Positions 1-8,476 of a DNA stretch of 64,000 nucleotides are shown piece by piece; the stretch's first letter is position 1; every line of letters starts with the position of its first letter. Location of the stretch: contig NZ_JAARLY010000005.1 in the NCBI RefSeq assembly GCF_011759385.1, positions 1-64,000 of the forward strand, written 5' to 3'. A program made the position numbers and the translations under genes. This DNA comes from Oleiagrimonas sp. C23AA (GTDB lineage: Bacteria; Pseudomonadota; Gammaproteobacteria; Xanthomonadales; Rhodanobacteraceae). The notes beneath the pieces were generated by a model. It had not been told where the DNA came from, did not search any database, and worked only from the letters and a program-made list of their open reading frames with translations.

Positions 1-205
1 GCTCCTTAGACCCGCCCGGAAACGTCTAAGGTATCGATGCACGAGAGTCGGCTCCACGGAAACCTACGAAGAACCTTTTTTTTAGGGGTTGCCCCTCGCG
101 TGTCGGGTGTCATTGGCTGTGATAGCGTGACCCATTGCGCAGGCAGCGCATCCAGCGCTGGTATCATGCGCGGCGTGAATTGAGCAGCCGGGAGGCGGGA
201 CTAAG
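1..205. other. Non-coding stretch upstream of exbB
   Basis: I see no convincing coding frame here. A run of eight T lies at 76-83, followed by a short hairpin (AGGGG at 84-88, CCCCT at 92-96); the T run comes before the stem, so this is not a standard terminator on the plus strand. A second small hairpin (CAGCGC at 144-149, GCGCTG at 155-160) sits next to a TATCAT hexamer at 162-167 that could be the -10 box of the exbB operon, but I find no -35 at good spacing. The T run could end an RNA or gene lying mostly left of the window. Confidence 0.3.
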
Positions 206-868
206 GTGCTGGATATTCTTTTGGCAGGTGGCTGGGCCATGCTGCCCATTCTGCTGTGTTCCGCGGTGGCCCTGGCCATCGTGCTGGAGCGTTTCTGGAG
301 CTTGCGAAAACGCGCCGTCATGCCGCCGGGCTTGACCGATGAAGTGCGTCAATGGGCTCGCTCACAACACCTGGAGCCGCTGCATCTGCAATCGCTGGCC
401 GACGCCTCGCCACTGGGCGAATTGCTGGCCGCGGCACTGTCGGTGCGCCATCGTTCCCGAGAGGTCATCAAGGAGCGTATCGAGGATGCCGGTCGGCATG
501 TAGTGCATCGGATGGAGCGGTTTCTCAATACGTTGGGCACCATCGCGCTGATTGGCCCGCTGCTTGGCCTGCTTGGTACCGTGATTGGCCTGATTCGTAT
601 GTTCCTGGCGGTGATGCTTAGTGGCGTGGGTGATCCGATGAAAATGGCCGGTGGCATCGGTGAAGCCCTGATCTGCACCGCCAGCGGCCTGATCGTGGCC
701 ATCCCCGCCTACGTGTTCCATCGTTACTTCCGCTCGCGCGTGGATGGCTACGTGGTGGAAATGGAAAAGGAAGCCATTGTGATCCTGGACGAGTTGTCTG
801 CACAGGGTGAGCCGGCCCCGACGCGAACGCGGCGCCCACGTGCCGCGGCAGCCCCCAGTCACGCCTGA
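206..868 (+). CDS. exbB: MotA/TolQ/ExbB proton channel family protein
   Basis: This 220-residue inner-membrane protein is an ExbB/TolQ-type proton channel, which with ExbD uses the proton gradient to energise TonB-like or envelope processes. Three membrane segments are visible, at about residues 11-28, 111-133 and 151-173. The last two have the glycine-rich, small-residue faces of the ExbB core (GPLLGLLGTVIGL and GIGEALICTASGLIVAIP). The start is GTG at 206 with GGAGG at 191-195. It is followed after 11 bp by exbD and then msbA and lpxK, an order I associate with Xanthomonadales. No tonB is adjacent, so the true partner is unknown and a role in lipid A export or envelope maintenance is only inferred from the neighbours. 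Confidence 0.9.
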   Translation: MLDILLAGGWAMLPILLCSAVALAIVLERFWSLRKRAVMPPGLTDEVRQWARSQHLEPLHLQSLADASPLGELLAAALSVRHRSREVIKERIEDAGRHVVHRMERFLNTLGTIALIGPLLGLLGTVIGLIRMFLAVMLSGVGDPMKMAGGIGEALICTASGLIVAIPAYVFHRYFRSRVDGYVVEMEKEAIVILDELSAQGEPAPTRTRRPRAAAAPSHA

Positions 869-879
869 GAAGGATCGGC

Positions 880-1335
880 ATGCGCATTGGTAACAGCCGC
901 CGCCGCGACGATTTCGAGATCAACGTGATTTCGCTGATCGACGTGCTGCTGACCCTGTTGATGTTCTTCGTGCTGACCACCACCTTTGTGCGTCATGCGC
1001 GCATGCAGGTGAATCTGCCCAAGGCCAGCGCCCACCCCAGTGCCGCGACCAGCCGGGCGCTGGTGATCGTGGTCGATCGCAATGGGCACTATTTCATCGG
1101 TCCCAACGAGGTGCTGGGCCAGGGCGAGGATGCCTTGGAGCGAGCCATCACCTCGCAGGTAGGCAACGATCGCTCGCGGCCGGTGACCCTGCGCGCCGAC
1201 GCCATGGCCCACCACCAGGCCGTGGTCACCGCCATGGATGCACTCGGTCGCCTGGGCTTCACCCACCTATCCATCGCCACCACTCCGCAGATGGACGCAG
1301 GTGACACGGCGTCCGGCAACGCTTCGGAGCAGTAA
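880..1335 (+). CDS. exbD: Biopolymer transport protein ExbD/TolR family
   Basis: This 151-residue protein has the ExbD/TolR layout: a short basic cytoplasmic N-terminus, one membrane helix at about residues 14-36, and a periplasmic domain. The helix carries the family's essential aspartate (D21, in SLIDVLLTLLMFF), which corresponds to Asp25 of E. coli ExbD. The start is ATG with AAGGA at 870-874. It forms the stator with the ExbB protein encoded just upstream. The following msbA begins 2 bp after its stop, so the genes are almost certainly co-transcribed and translationally coupled. Function in a specific transport system cannot be read from the sequence. Confidence 0.9.
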   Translation: MRIGNSRRRDDFEINVISLIDVLLTLLMFFVLTTTFVRHARMQVNLPKASAHPSAATSRALVIVVDRNGHYFIGPNEVLGQGEDALERAITSQVGNDRSRPVTLRADAMAHHQAVVTAMDALGRLGFTHLSIATTPQMDAGDTASGNASEQ

Positions 1336-1337
1336 CG

Positions 1338-3128
1338 TTGAGCAAACGCACACCCCTGGACTGGAAGGCGACGTTCCGGGTCTACCGGCGCCTGCTGAGT
1401 TACCTCAAGCCCTATCGTTGGGTGGGCATGCTGACGCTGCTTGCCATGGCGATGGACGCCGCCGGTCTGACCGCCTTCACCAAGTTGATCAAGCCGATGA
1501 TCGACGATTTATTCGTCAATCGCGATCCACAGACCATTTTCTGGCTGCCAATTGCAATCATCGCGCTGGCCGTGGTGCGCGGTACCTCATCCTATTTCTC
1601 CGACTACGGCGTCGGTTACCTGGGGCGCAACATCGTCTGCGATTTGCGCAAGGACGTGTTTGAAAGCTATTTGCGCCTGCCGGTGCGCTATTTCGGCGCC
1701 GAAGGCTCCGGACAGCAGATTTCGCGCATCACCTACACCTCGGATCAGGTGGCCAAGGCCTCAACCTCTTCGGTGAAAGTGCTGGTTTCCGATTCGCTGC
1801 TGGTGATCGGGCTGATCTACGTGATGCTCAGTACCAGCCCTTATCTGACGCTGGCGCTGCTTCTGATGGTGCCGACCATGGTCGCCATCGTCACCTGGAT
1901 CAGTCGCCGCTACAGGCGCATTTCCAGGGCTATCCAGGGTTCCATGGGCTCGGTGGCCGGCACCGTGCAGGAAGCCGTTCACGGTCACCGCGAGGTACGC
2001 ATCTACGGGGGCCAGGCGTCCGAACAGCAACGTTTCGACGAAGTCGCCGACCGCACCGCGCGCCAGACCTTGAAGATCGCCAAGACGGCTGCGCTGTCCA
2101 GTGCCGGTGTGCAGACCACGGCGGCCATTGCCTTGGCCGCCATTGTGTACCTGGCCACGCGCCCCGGGGTCATAGACAGCATCTCGGCCGGCACCTTCAC
2201 ACAGATGCTGTTGGCGATGACCGGACTACTTACACCGCTAAAGCGTCTGACCAATGTACAGGCCGACATTCAACGCGGGGTGGCGGCTGCCGAGGACCTC
2301 TTCGCGACCATCGACGAACCTGCGGAAACCGACAGTGGCACCAGGGACATGACCCGGGCCGAAGGCGACATCCGCTTCGAGCATGTTGGCATGCGCTATC
2401 CAGGGGCGCAGGGGGCCGTGCTGGCTGACATCCAGCTTCACTGCAAGCCGGGGACCGTAACGGCGCTGGTCGGGCGTTCGGGCGCCGGCAAGAGCAGCCT
2501 GGTCAGCCTGTTGCCGCGATTCTACGAGCTGCAGGACGGGCGCATCGTTGTCGACGGGCGGGAGCACACCGAGTACACGCTGGCCGCACTGCGCCGCCAG
2601 ATCGGCTGGGTCGGCCAGCATGTGGTGCTGTTCGACGATACCGTGGCGGCCAACATCGCCTATGGTGAAATGGCCGGCGCCAGCGAGGCCGAGATCATCG
2701 CCGCGGCCGAGGCGGCGCATGCGATGGAATTCATCCGCGAGCTGCCCGAGGGATTGACGACGCGGGTCGGCGAGAGCGGGAGTTCGCTTTCCGGCGGCCA
2801 GCGACAGCGCATCGCCATCGCTCGTGCCATCTTGAAAAATGCCCCCATCCTGATTCTGGACGAGGCTACCTCGGCATTGGATACCGAGTCCGAGCGCCTG
2901 ATTCAGGAGGCACTGAAATCGTTGATGCGCGATCGCACCACCTTGGTCATTGCTCATCGACTGTCGACCATCGAGCATGCTGACCAGATTGCGGTGATGG
3001 ATCACGGCCGTATCGTGGAACTGGGCTCGCATGAACAGCTGCTGGCCCGTGACGGCCATTACGCCGCACTGCATCGCATGCAGTTCCATGATCATCCGCT
3101 GGATGGCGCATCGGTCGAATCGGCATGA
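1338..3128 (+). CDS. msbA: Lipid A export ATP-binding/permease protein MsbA
   Basis: MsbA is the homodimeric ABC exporter that flips core-lipid A across the inner membrane. The 596-residue chain has an N-terminal six-helix transmembrane domain (to about residue 320) and a C-terminal nucleotide-binding domain with Walker A GRSGAGKS at 379-386, Q-loop Gln427, signature LSGGQ at 484-488, Walker B ILILDEA at 504-510 and switch His540. Length is close to E. coli MsbA (582). The start is a TTG at 1338, two bases after the exbD stop, supported by GGAG at 1326-1329; no ATG fits the conserved N-terminus. Its stop overlaps the lpxK start (ATGA), and pairing with lpxK is the classic lipid A arrangement. 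Confidence 0.95.
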   Translation: MSKRTPLDWKATFRVYRRLLSYLKPYRWVGMLTLLAMAMDAAGLTAFTKLIKPMIDDLFVNRDPQTIFWLPIAIIALAVVRGTSSYFSDYGVGYLGRNIVCDLRKDVFESYLRLPVRYFGAEGSGQQISRITYTSDQVAKASTSSVKVLVSDSLLVIGLIYVMLSTSPYLTLALLLMVPTMVAIVTWISRRYRRISRAIQGSMGSVAGTVQEAVHGHREVRIYGGQASEQQRFDEVADRTARQTLKIAKTAALSSAGVQTTAAIALAAIVYLATRPGVIDSISAGTFTQMLLAMTGLLTPLKRLTNVQADIQRGVAAAEDLFATIDEPAETDSGTRDMTRAEGDIRFEHVGMRYPGAQGAVLADIQLHCKPGTVTALVGRSGAGKSSLVSLLPRFYELQDGRIVVDGREHTEYTLAALRRQIGWVGQHVVLFDDTVAANIAYGEMAGASEAEIIAAAEAAHAMEFIRELPEGLTTRVGESGSSLSGGQRQRIAIARAILKNAPILILDEATSALDTESERLIQEALKSLMRDRTTLVIAHRLSTIEHADQIAVMDHGRIVELGSHEQLLARDGHYAALHRMQFHDHPLDGASVESA

Positions 3129-4138
3129 GCGGGCCCCCATCGCGCGAGCCTGGTGGGATGGAGGGCGCACTGCTGCGACGTTGGTACAGCAAGCGTCCGG
3201 CGCCCTGGCTGCTGCGGCCGTTGGCAGGGCTTTATCGTGGCCTTAGTGCCGTTCGTCTGGCCTTGTACCGTTGCCATTGGCTGACCAGCCAACGCCTGCC
3301 GGTACCGGTATTGGTGGTCGGCAATATCAGTCTTGGCGGTACTGGCAAGACCCCCCTGGTGATTGCGCTCGTGCAGTGGTTGCGAGAACAGGGCTGGCAA
3401 CCGGGCGTGGTTTCGCGCGGCTACGGCGGCAAGCACCAGGTGCCAGAGCTGCTGGATGCATCGCCGGATCCGGTCCGTGTCGGTGACGAGCCGTGCCTGA
3501 TTCGTGAGCGAACCGGTGCCAGGGTCGCGGTGGGGCGTGATCGCGCAACCGCCGCACAGCTGGTCATCGAGGCCGGTGCCGATATCGTGCTCACCGACGA
3601 TGGCCTGCAGCATTACCGGCTGCAACGTGATCTGGAAATCTGTGTGATCGATGGCTCACGACGTTTCGGCAATGGCTGGGTACTGCCGGCCGGCCCCTTG
3701 CGCGAGCCCGTGTCGCGCCTGCGCTCGGTGGATTTTCGTGTCTGCAACGGAGGCATGAACCAGTCCGGCGAAGTATTGATGCGGTTGCTTGGCGACGTGG
3801 CGCAACCATTGCGTGAGGGCGCACCGCGCGGCGTGCGCGAGTTCGCCGGCCGGCGCATACATGCGGTGGCCGGGATTGGCCATCCCCAACGCTTCTTTGA
3901 CACGCTGCGCGTGCAGGGCATTGATGTCATCGAGCACGCTTTTCCCGATCACCATGCGTACACTGTTCACGATCTAGCCTTCGGCGATGACCTTCCGGTA
4001 CTGATGACCGAGAAGGATGCAATCAAGTGCCAGGCGTTTGCCCAGGACCACTGGTGGAGCGTGCCGGTTCGCGCCGTGCTTCCGGAGGATTTCTACCGGT
4101 TGCTCGGAGAGCGGCTGAAGGCCCTGGCACACCCATGA
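3125..4138 (+). CDS. lpxK: Tetraacyldisaccharide 4'-kinase LpxK
   Basis: LpxK phosphorylates the 4' position of the tetraacyldisaccharide 1-phosphate precursor to give lipid IVA, the sixth step of the Raetz pathway, at the cytoplasmic face of the inner membrane. The 337-residue protein has the family P-loop GNISLGGTGKTP at about residues 66-77 and further conserved blocks (VSRGYGG, GDEP, TDDGLQH, LTEKDAIK as MTEKDAIK). Length matches the family (about 325-345). The start codon overlaps the msbA stop, giving tight coupling of lipid A synthesis and export. Confidence 0.95.
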   Translation: MSGPPSREPGGMEGALLRRWYSKRPAPWLLRPLAGLYRGLSAVRLALYRCHWLTSQRLPVPVLVVGNISLGGTGKTPLVIALVQWLREQGWQPGVVSRGYGGKHQVPELLDASPDPVRVGDEPCLIRERTGARVAVGRDRATAAQLVIEAGADIVLTDDGLQHYRLQRDLEICVIDGSRRFGNGWVLPAGPLREPVSRLRSVDFRVCNGGMNQSGEVLMRLLGDVAQPLREGAPRGVREFAGRRIHAVAGIGHPQRFFDTLRVQGIDVIEHAFPDHHAYTVHDLAFGDDLPVLMTEKDAIKCQAFAQDHWWSVPVRAVLPEDFYRLLGERLKALAHP

Positions 4139-4180
4139 ACGGTGGCGCCGAGGCGTCGCCCGGACGTTTTCGGAGCCTTG

Positions 4181-5593
4181 ATGAGCCTTGCCATCGTCTG
4201 GTTGCGTCAGGATCTTCGCCTGGCCGATCACCCCGCCTTGAGTGCCGCCGCGCGTCATCACGAGCATGTACTTGCGGTATACATCCACGCACCTGAAGAG
4301 GAGGGCGACTGGGCGCCGGGTGCTGCCACGCGCTGGTGGCTTCATCATTCACTTGAGCACCTGAACGCGCAACTGCACCAGCGTCACGGAGCGCTGCATC
4401 TTCGGCGTGGCCCAAGCCTGCAGGCGCTCCGTGGACTGATAGAGCAAACGGGCGCCGACGCGGTCTACTGGAACCGCCGTTACGAGCCGGCCGCCATTGA
4501 ACGCGATGCGACGATCAAACGGGCATTGCGCGATGACGGGCTGCACGTGGCCAGCTTCGATGCAGCGCTATGGCGCACACCGTGGCAGGTGAAAACGCAG
4601 CAGGGCGAGCCCTATCGTGTGTTCACGCCATTTTGGCGCAATCTGCGCAGCCAACTGGGCGAGGAGGCTCCATTGCCCGTCCCGCAGCCACTGCACCTGG
4701 CCAGCGCCGACGCAGGCGTGTCACTGCACGAACTGGATTTGTTGCCGTCCATCGACTGGACCGGCGGCCTGGCCGAGGCCTGGCAGCCGGGAGAAACCGG
4801 CGCGCACGAGATGCTGGATATTTTTGCCGACGATGCGCTGAACGCTTACGCCAGCCAGCGTGATGTGCCGGCCCGTCATGGCACATCGCGGCTGTCGCCG
4901 CATCTGCACTTTGGCGAGATCACGCCGCGACAGATTCTGGCCAGGCTGCGCAAGGTGGCCAACGACGGACGCCGCAAGCCGGCGCCGGACATCGAGCCCT
5001 ACCTGCGCGAACTGGGCTGGCGCGAATTTGCCCATCACCTGCTGTTTCACTACCCACAGACCACGCACGCGCCCATGAACGCGCGCTTCGCCGAGTTTCC
5101 CTGGAGCGACGATGCCGATGCGCGCCAGCGCTGGCAACGCGGGCGCACCGGCATTCCCATTGTCGATGCCGGCATGCGCGAGCTTTGGCATACCGGCTGG
5201 ATGCACAACCGGGTGCGCATGATTGTGGCCAGCCTGCTGACCAAGAATCTGCGCCAGCACTGGCGCCAGGGGGCGGAGTGGTTCTGGGACACGTTGGTCG
5301 ATGCCGATCTGGCCAACAACACTCTGGGCTGGCAGTGGGTCGCCGGCTGCGGCGCCGATGCCGCGCCTTACTTTCGCATCTTCAATCCAGTGACCCAGGC
5401 CAGGAAGTTCGATCCAGACGGCGCCTACATCCGCCGCTGGGTGAAAGAGCTGTCCGGCGTCTCGGCGCCGGCGATCTTCGCGCCGTGGGAGCAGCAGGGG
5501 CTCAACCAGCGCTGTGGTTATCCGCTGCCGATCGTCGACCTGAAAACCTCGCGTCAGAAAGCGCTGGATGCGTACGGCACGGTAAAAGGCTGA
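4181..5593 (+). CDS. phrB: Deoxyribodipyrimidine photolyase (class I, cryptochrome/photolyase family)
   Basis: This flavoprotein repairs cyclobutane pyrimidine dimers using blue light. The 470-residue chain has an N-terminal antenna-binding Rossmann domain (begins IVWLRQDLRLADHP) and a C-terminal FAD domain with the typical run around residues 370-405 (TLGWQWVAGCGADAAPYFRIFNP region, including the tryptophans used in electron transfer). I place the start at ATG 4181 rather than the in-frame GTG at 4142, because GGAG lies at 4172-4175 and the family N-terminus begins here. It starts 42 bp after lpxK and may be read from the same transcript. It is one of several DNA repair genes in the window. 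Confidence 0.9.
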   Translation: MSLAIVWLRQDLRLADHPALSAAARHHEHVLAVYIHAPEEEGDWAPGAATRWWLHHSLEHLNAQLHQRHGALHLRRGPSLQALRGLIEQTGADAVYWNRRYEPAAIERDATIKRALRDDGLHVASFDAALWRTPWQVKTQQGEPYRVFTPFWRNLRSQLGEEAPLPVPQPLHLASADAGVSLHELDLLPSIDWTGGLAEAWQPGETGAHEMLDIFADDALNAYASQRDVPARHGTSRLSPHLHFGEITPRQILARLRKVANDGRRKPAPDIEPYLRELGWREFAHHLLFHYPQTTHAPMNARFAEFPWSDDADARQRWQRGRTGIPIVDAGMRELWHTGWMHNRVRMIVASLLTKNLRQHWRQGAEWFWDTLVDADLANNTLGWQWVAGCGADAAPYFRIFNPVTQARKFDPDGAYIRRWVKELSGVSAPAIFAPWEQQGLNQRCGYPLPIVDLKTSRQKALDAYGTVKG

Positions 5594-5619
5594 GCGTAAG
5601 GCGATAAACCGGCCGTCGC

Positions 5620-6855
5620 TCAGTGCCCGGGTTCGTGCCCTGACTCGGATTCGGCAGACACATCCGAGGCAACGGCGCCCGGATCATCCGGCGCGCGGCG
5701 CAGCAGCAGCGCCAGCACCGGCGGCGTGATCATCGCCGTCAGCAGCGACATCGCCACGATGATGGCGTACATGCGCTCGCTGAACACGCCGGCGGTCAGA
5801 CCCAGGCTGGCGATCACCACACCGACCTCGCCACGCGGCACCATGCCGAAACCGACGATGGTGGCGCCACGCCGTCCCAGCATCAGCGCACCCAGGAAGC
5901 CGCCGGCCAGTTTCGAGACGATGGCGATCACCGTGACCACCAGCAGCATCAGCAGAGCCTCGTTGGAGGCCAATGCATCCAGACTGATCTTGGCACCGGT
6001 GATGACGAAGAAGAACGGCGTCAGCAGAGCCAGAATCGGCATGGTCTGATGCTCCAGCGATTCGCGCTGGCGCGTTTCGGAGGCAATCATGCCGGCCAGG
6101 AAGGCGCCAATGATCGCGGCCAGCCCGAATTTGGTGGAAAGGAAGGCCAGGCCCAGGCACAGCGCCAGCACCAGCGCCAGCGGCGAGTGCGGGCTCATCG
6201 GCTTGTCCAGCCAGCTGGAACGGCGGCGCGCCACTTGCGTGCCGGCCCAGCCGAAGATCGCCAGAAAGCCGATGGCGCCGACCAGGGTCAGCAGCAGCGA
6301 CTTGATATTGATCTCGCCACCACCCTGCAAGGAAGACACCACGCCCAGCAGCAGCATGGCCAGAATGTCGTCGATCACTGCCGCGCCGAGAATCACCCGG
6401 CTTTCGGTGCGCTTGAGCACGCCCAACTCTTGCAACACGCGTGCGGTGATGCCGGCCGAGGTGGCCACGAAGGCCGCGGCCACGAATAGCGACTTGATCC
6501 AGTCGTAGCCGGAGCCGTGGGCCCATAGCGCGCCCAGACCAAAGGGGAGGATTACGCCCAGCACGCCGACCAAGAATGCACTGGTGCCCACCTTCTTCAG
6601 GTCGGCCAGGCGCGTTTCCAGGCCCACCGAAAACAGCAGCAACACCACACCGATTTCCGCCAGCGCATCCAGTGGCGTGCCTGGCAGCATCTGGTCAGGC
6701 TGAATCCAGCCCAGCACGGAGGGGCCGATCACGCAACCGGCGGCAATCTCACCGACCACCCCCGGCAGCTTCATGCGTTGCGCGATCTCCGCGCCCACTT
6801 GCGCGGCGATGAAGATGATGAACAGGGTCAGCAGGATATCGCTGGCATGATGCAT
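5620..6855 (-). CDS. Cation:proton antiporter (CPA2 family, Kef/NapA-like)
   Basis: This 411-residue integral membrane protein belongs to the monovalent cation:proton antiporter-2 family. It has about a dozen hydrophobic helices, the family N-terminal motif LPGVVGEIAAGCVIGPSVLG near residue 30, and a helix containing VPRGEVGVVIASLG near residue 345, typical of CPA2 proteins. It ends soon after the last helix, so it lacks the cytoplasmic RCK/TrkA-N domain of KefB and KefC and is closer in layout to NapA or to plain antiporters. It converges on the photolyase gene with 26 bp between stops and no visible terminator. Ion specificity (Na or K) cannot be told from sequence. Confidence 0.85.
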   Translation of the reverse strand: MHHASDILLTLFIIFIAAQVGAEIAQRMKLPGVVGEIAAGCVIGPSVLGWIQPDQMLPGTPLDALAEIGVVLLLFSVGLETRLADLKKVGTSAFLVGVLGVILPFGLGALWAHGSGYDWIKSLFVAAAFVATSAGITARVLQELGVLKRTESRVILGAAVIDDILAMLLLGVVSSLQGGGEINIKSLLLTLVGAIGFLAIFGWAGTQVARRRSSWLDKPMSPHSPLALVLALCLGLAFLSTKFGLAAIIGAFLAGMIASETRQRESLEHQTMPILALLTPFFFVITGAKISLDALASNEALLMLLVVTVIAIVSKLAGGFLGALMLGRRGATIVGFGMVPRGEVGVVIASLGLTAGVFSERMYAIIVAMSLLTAMITPPVLALLLRRAPDDPGAVASDVSAESESGHEPGH

Positions 6856-6967
6856 GGAGTTGGCCTGGTCCTTGAGCGTCGCCTTCGCATGCTACATGAG
6901 CGACTCCGGGTTGGCCGCCCGCAACGGTATGAGGACGCTCACACCGTTGCGGGATGGCGCCGCTTGA

Positions 6968-8371
6968 TCAGTGCGTCAGACCGATCGCGGCCAGGCCCAG
7001 ATGGGTGGCGATGGAAGCGGCAAAACCCAGCGCCACGGCCCAGGCCCATTTCAGGTGTTTGCCGAAGGTGTAATGGCCCTTGGACACGCCCATCAGCGCG
7101 ACACCGGCGGCCGACCCTACCGACAGCAGGCTACCGCCGACGCCGGCGGTCAGCGTGATCAGCAACCACTGGCTAAGATCCATGCCCGGGTCCATCTTGA
7201 TCACCGCGAACATGATCGGGATGTTGTCGACCACCGCCGAGAGCACGCCCATCGCGGTGTTGGCAAAGGTGAAGCCCAGGTTGCCGTAAAGTTGGTGCGA
7301 GGCCATCTCCAGGTAGCCCATCGCAGCCAGGCCGCCGACGCAGGCGAACACGCCGTAGAAGAACAGCAGGGTGTCCCACTCGGCATCGGCAATGATGTTG
7401 AAGATCGAGTAGCCGTGCTCCTCTTCGTCCTTGCCTTCGGCCAGCGCGTACTTGCGTTGACGCCGGTCGATGCGCGAAGCCAGCAGGTTCAGTAGCGCCA
7501 GGCCTGTCAGCATGCCGTAGGCGGTCGGCATGCCCAGGATCTGCTTGCCGACCACGGTGATGGCCACGGTGGTGGCAAACGACAGGCAGATACCAACGCC
7601 GCCGTGCTTGATGGTCACTTCCTCGGTCACCGCCTCGGGCTTGCCCGAGGGCAGGGCAAAGTTCATCAGCACCGCCGGGGTCAGCCAGTTCACCAGCGAT
7701 GGAATCAGGATCGAGAAGAAGTCGATGAACTCGGCCTTGTGCGCCTGCCACACCATCAGCGTGGTGATGTCACCGAAGGCACTCCAGGCACCGCCGGCGT
7801 TGGCGGCCACCACCAGGTTGATCATCGCCAGCGTGATGAAACGCGCGTTGCCGGCACCGACGGCCAGAATCACCGCCGACATCACCAGTGCGGTGGTCAG
7901 GTTGTCCAGCATCGGCGAAAGGAAGAACGCCAACGTGCCGGTAATCCAGAACAGTTGCCGATAGCTGAAATGGCGCCGCGTCAGCTTGGCGCGCAGCGCC
8001 TCGAACACATTGCGCTCGCCCAGCGCGGTGACGTAGGTCATCGCCACCACCAGGAAGAAGAAGATGTCCGCATATTCCAGGAACATCGACTCGAACGCCT
8101 TGCGTACCGGTGATTCCTCACCGTTGCCCGGCGCCCCCACGTGCCATGCCAGCAAACCCCATATCAGGCCCGCGCCCAGCATCACCGGCTTGGACTTGGC
8201 AATGCGGATCTTGTCTTCGGCGATCACGCAGGCATAAGCGGCCACGAACAGTGCCACTGCCACCCAACCGATGGGCGAGCCGGTCAGGTGGAAATTTTGC
8301 GAGCTTTCCTGCGATGCGGCAGCCGCCGGTGAGCTGGCCAGCAGCGCCAGCCATCCGATCATCGAGCGCAT
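6968..8371 (-). CDS. nhaD: Sodium:proton antiporter NhaD
   Basis: NhaD antiporters of the ion transporter superfamily expel sodium (or lithium) in exchange for protons, mostly at alkaline pH. The 467-residue protein has a cleavable-looking N-terminal segment (residues 1-19) followed by about a dozen membrane helices and family blocks such as ALGERNVFEALRAKL, TLAMINLVVAANAGGAWSAFGD and DNIPIMFAV. The start is ATG at 8371 with AAGGAGA just upstream on the minus strand. It lies 112 bp upstream of the CPA2 antiporter gene on the same strand, so two unrelated cation antiporters sit side by side, suggesting a local ion/pH homeostasis unit. Confidence 0.92.
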   Translation of the reverse strand: MRSMIGWLALLASSPAAAASQESSQNFHLTGSPIGWVAVALFVAAYACVIAEDKIRIAKSKPVMLGAGLIWGLLAWHVGAPGNGEESPVRKAFESMFLEYADIFFFLVVAMTYVTALGERNVFEALRAKLTRRHFSYRQLFWITGTLAFFLSPMLDNLTTALVMSAVILAVGAGNARFITLAMINLVVAANAGGAWSAFGDITTLMVWQAHKAEFIDFFSILIPSLVNWLTPAVLMNFALPSGKPEAVTEEVTIKHGGVGICLSFATTVAITVVGKQILGMPTAYGMLTGLALLNLLASRIDRRQRKYALAEGKDEEEHGYSIFNIIADAEWDTLLFFYGVFACVGGLAAMGYLEMASHQLYGNLGFTFANTAMGVLSAVVDNIPIMFAVIKMDPGMDLSQWLLITLTAGVGGSLLSVGSAAGVALMGVSKGHYTFGKHLKWAWAVALGFAASIATHLGLAAIGLTH

Positions 8372-8476
8372 GGGCTCTCCTTGCGAAGTGTTGGAGTTAC
8401 CGGAAGGGAAACACCGCCAAGCTTAGCAGGGCCGGATGTGACCGCTGCGTACCCAAGACCGCCGGCACGTGCGACC

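Noticed and set aside
84-96. AGGGG/CCCCT hairpin next to a T8 run as a terminator
   Set aside because: The T run precedes the stem on the plus strand, and on the minus strand the stem is followed by A, so it is not an intrinsic terminator in either direction.
4142-4180. Extended photolyase start at GTG 4142
   Set aside because: The extra 13 residues are not family-like, and ATG 4181 has a ribosome binding site and the conserved N-terminus.
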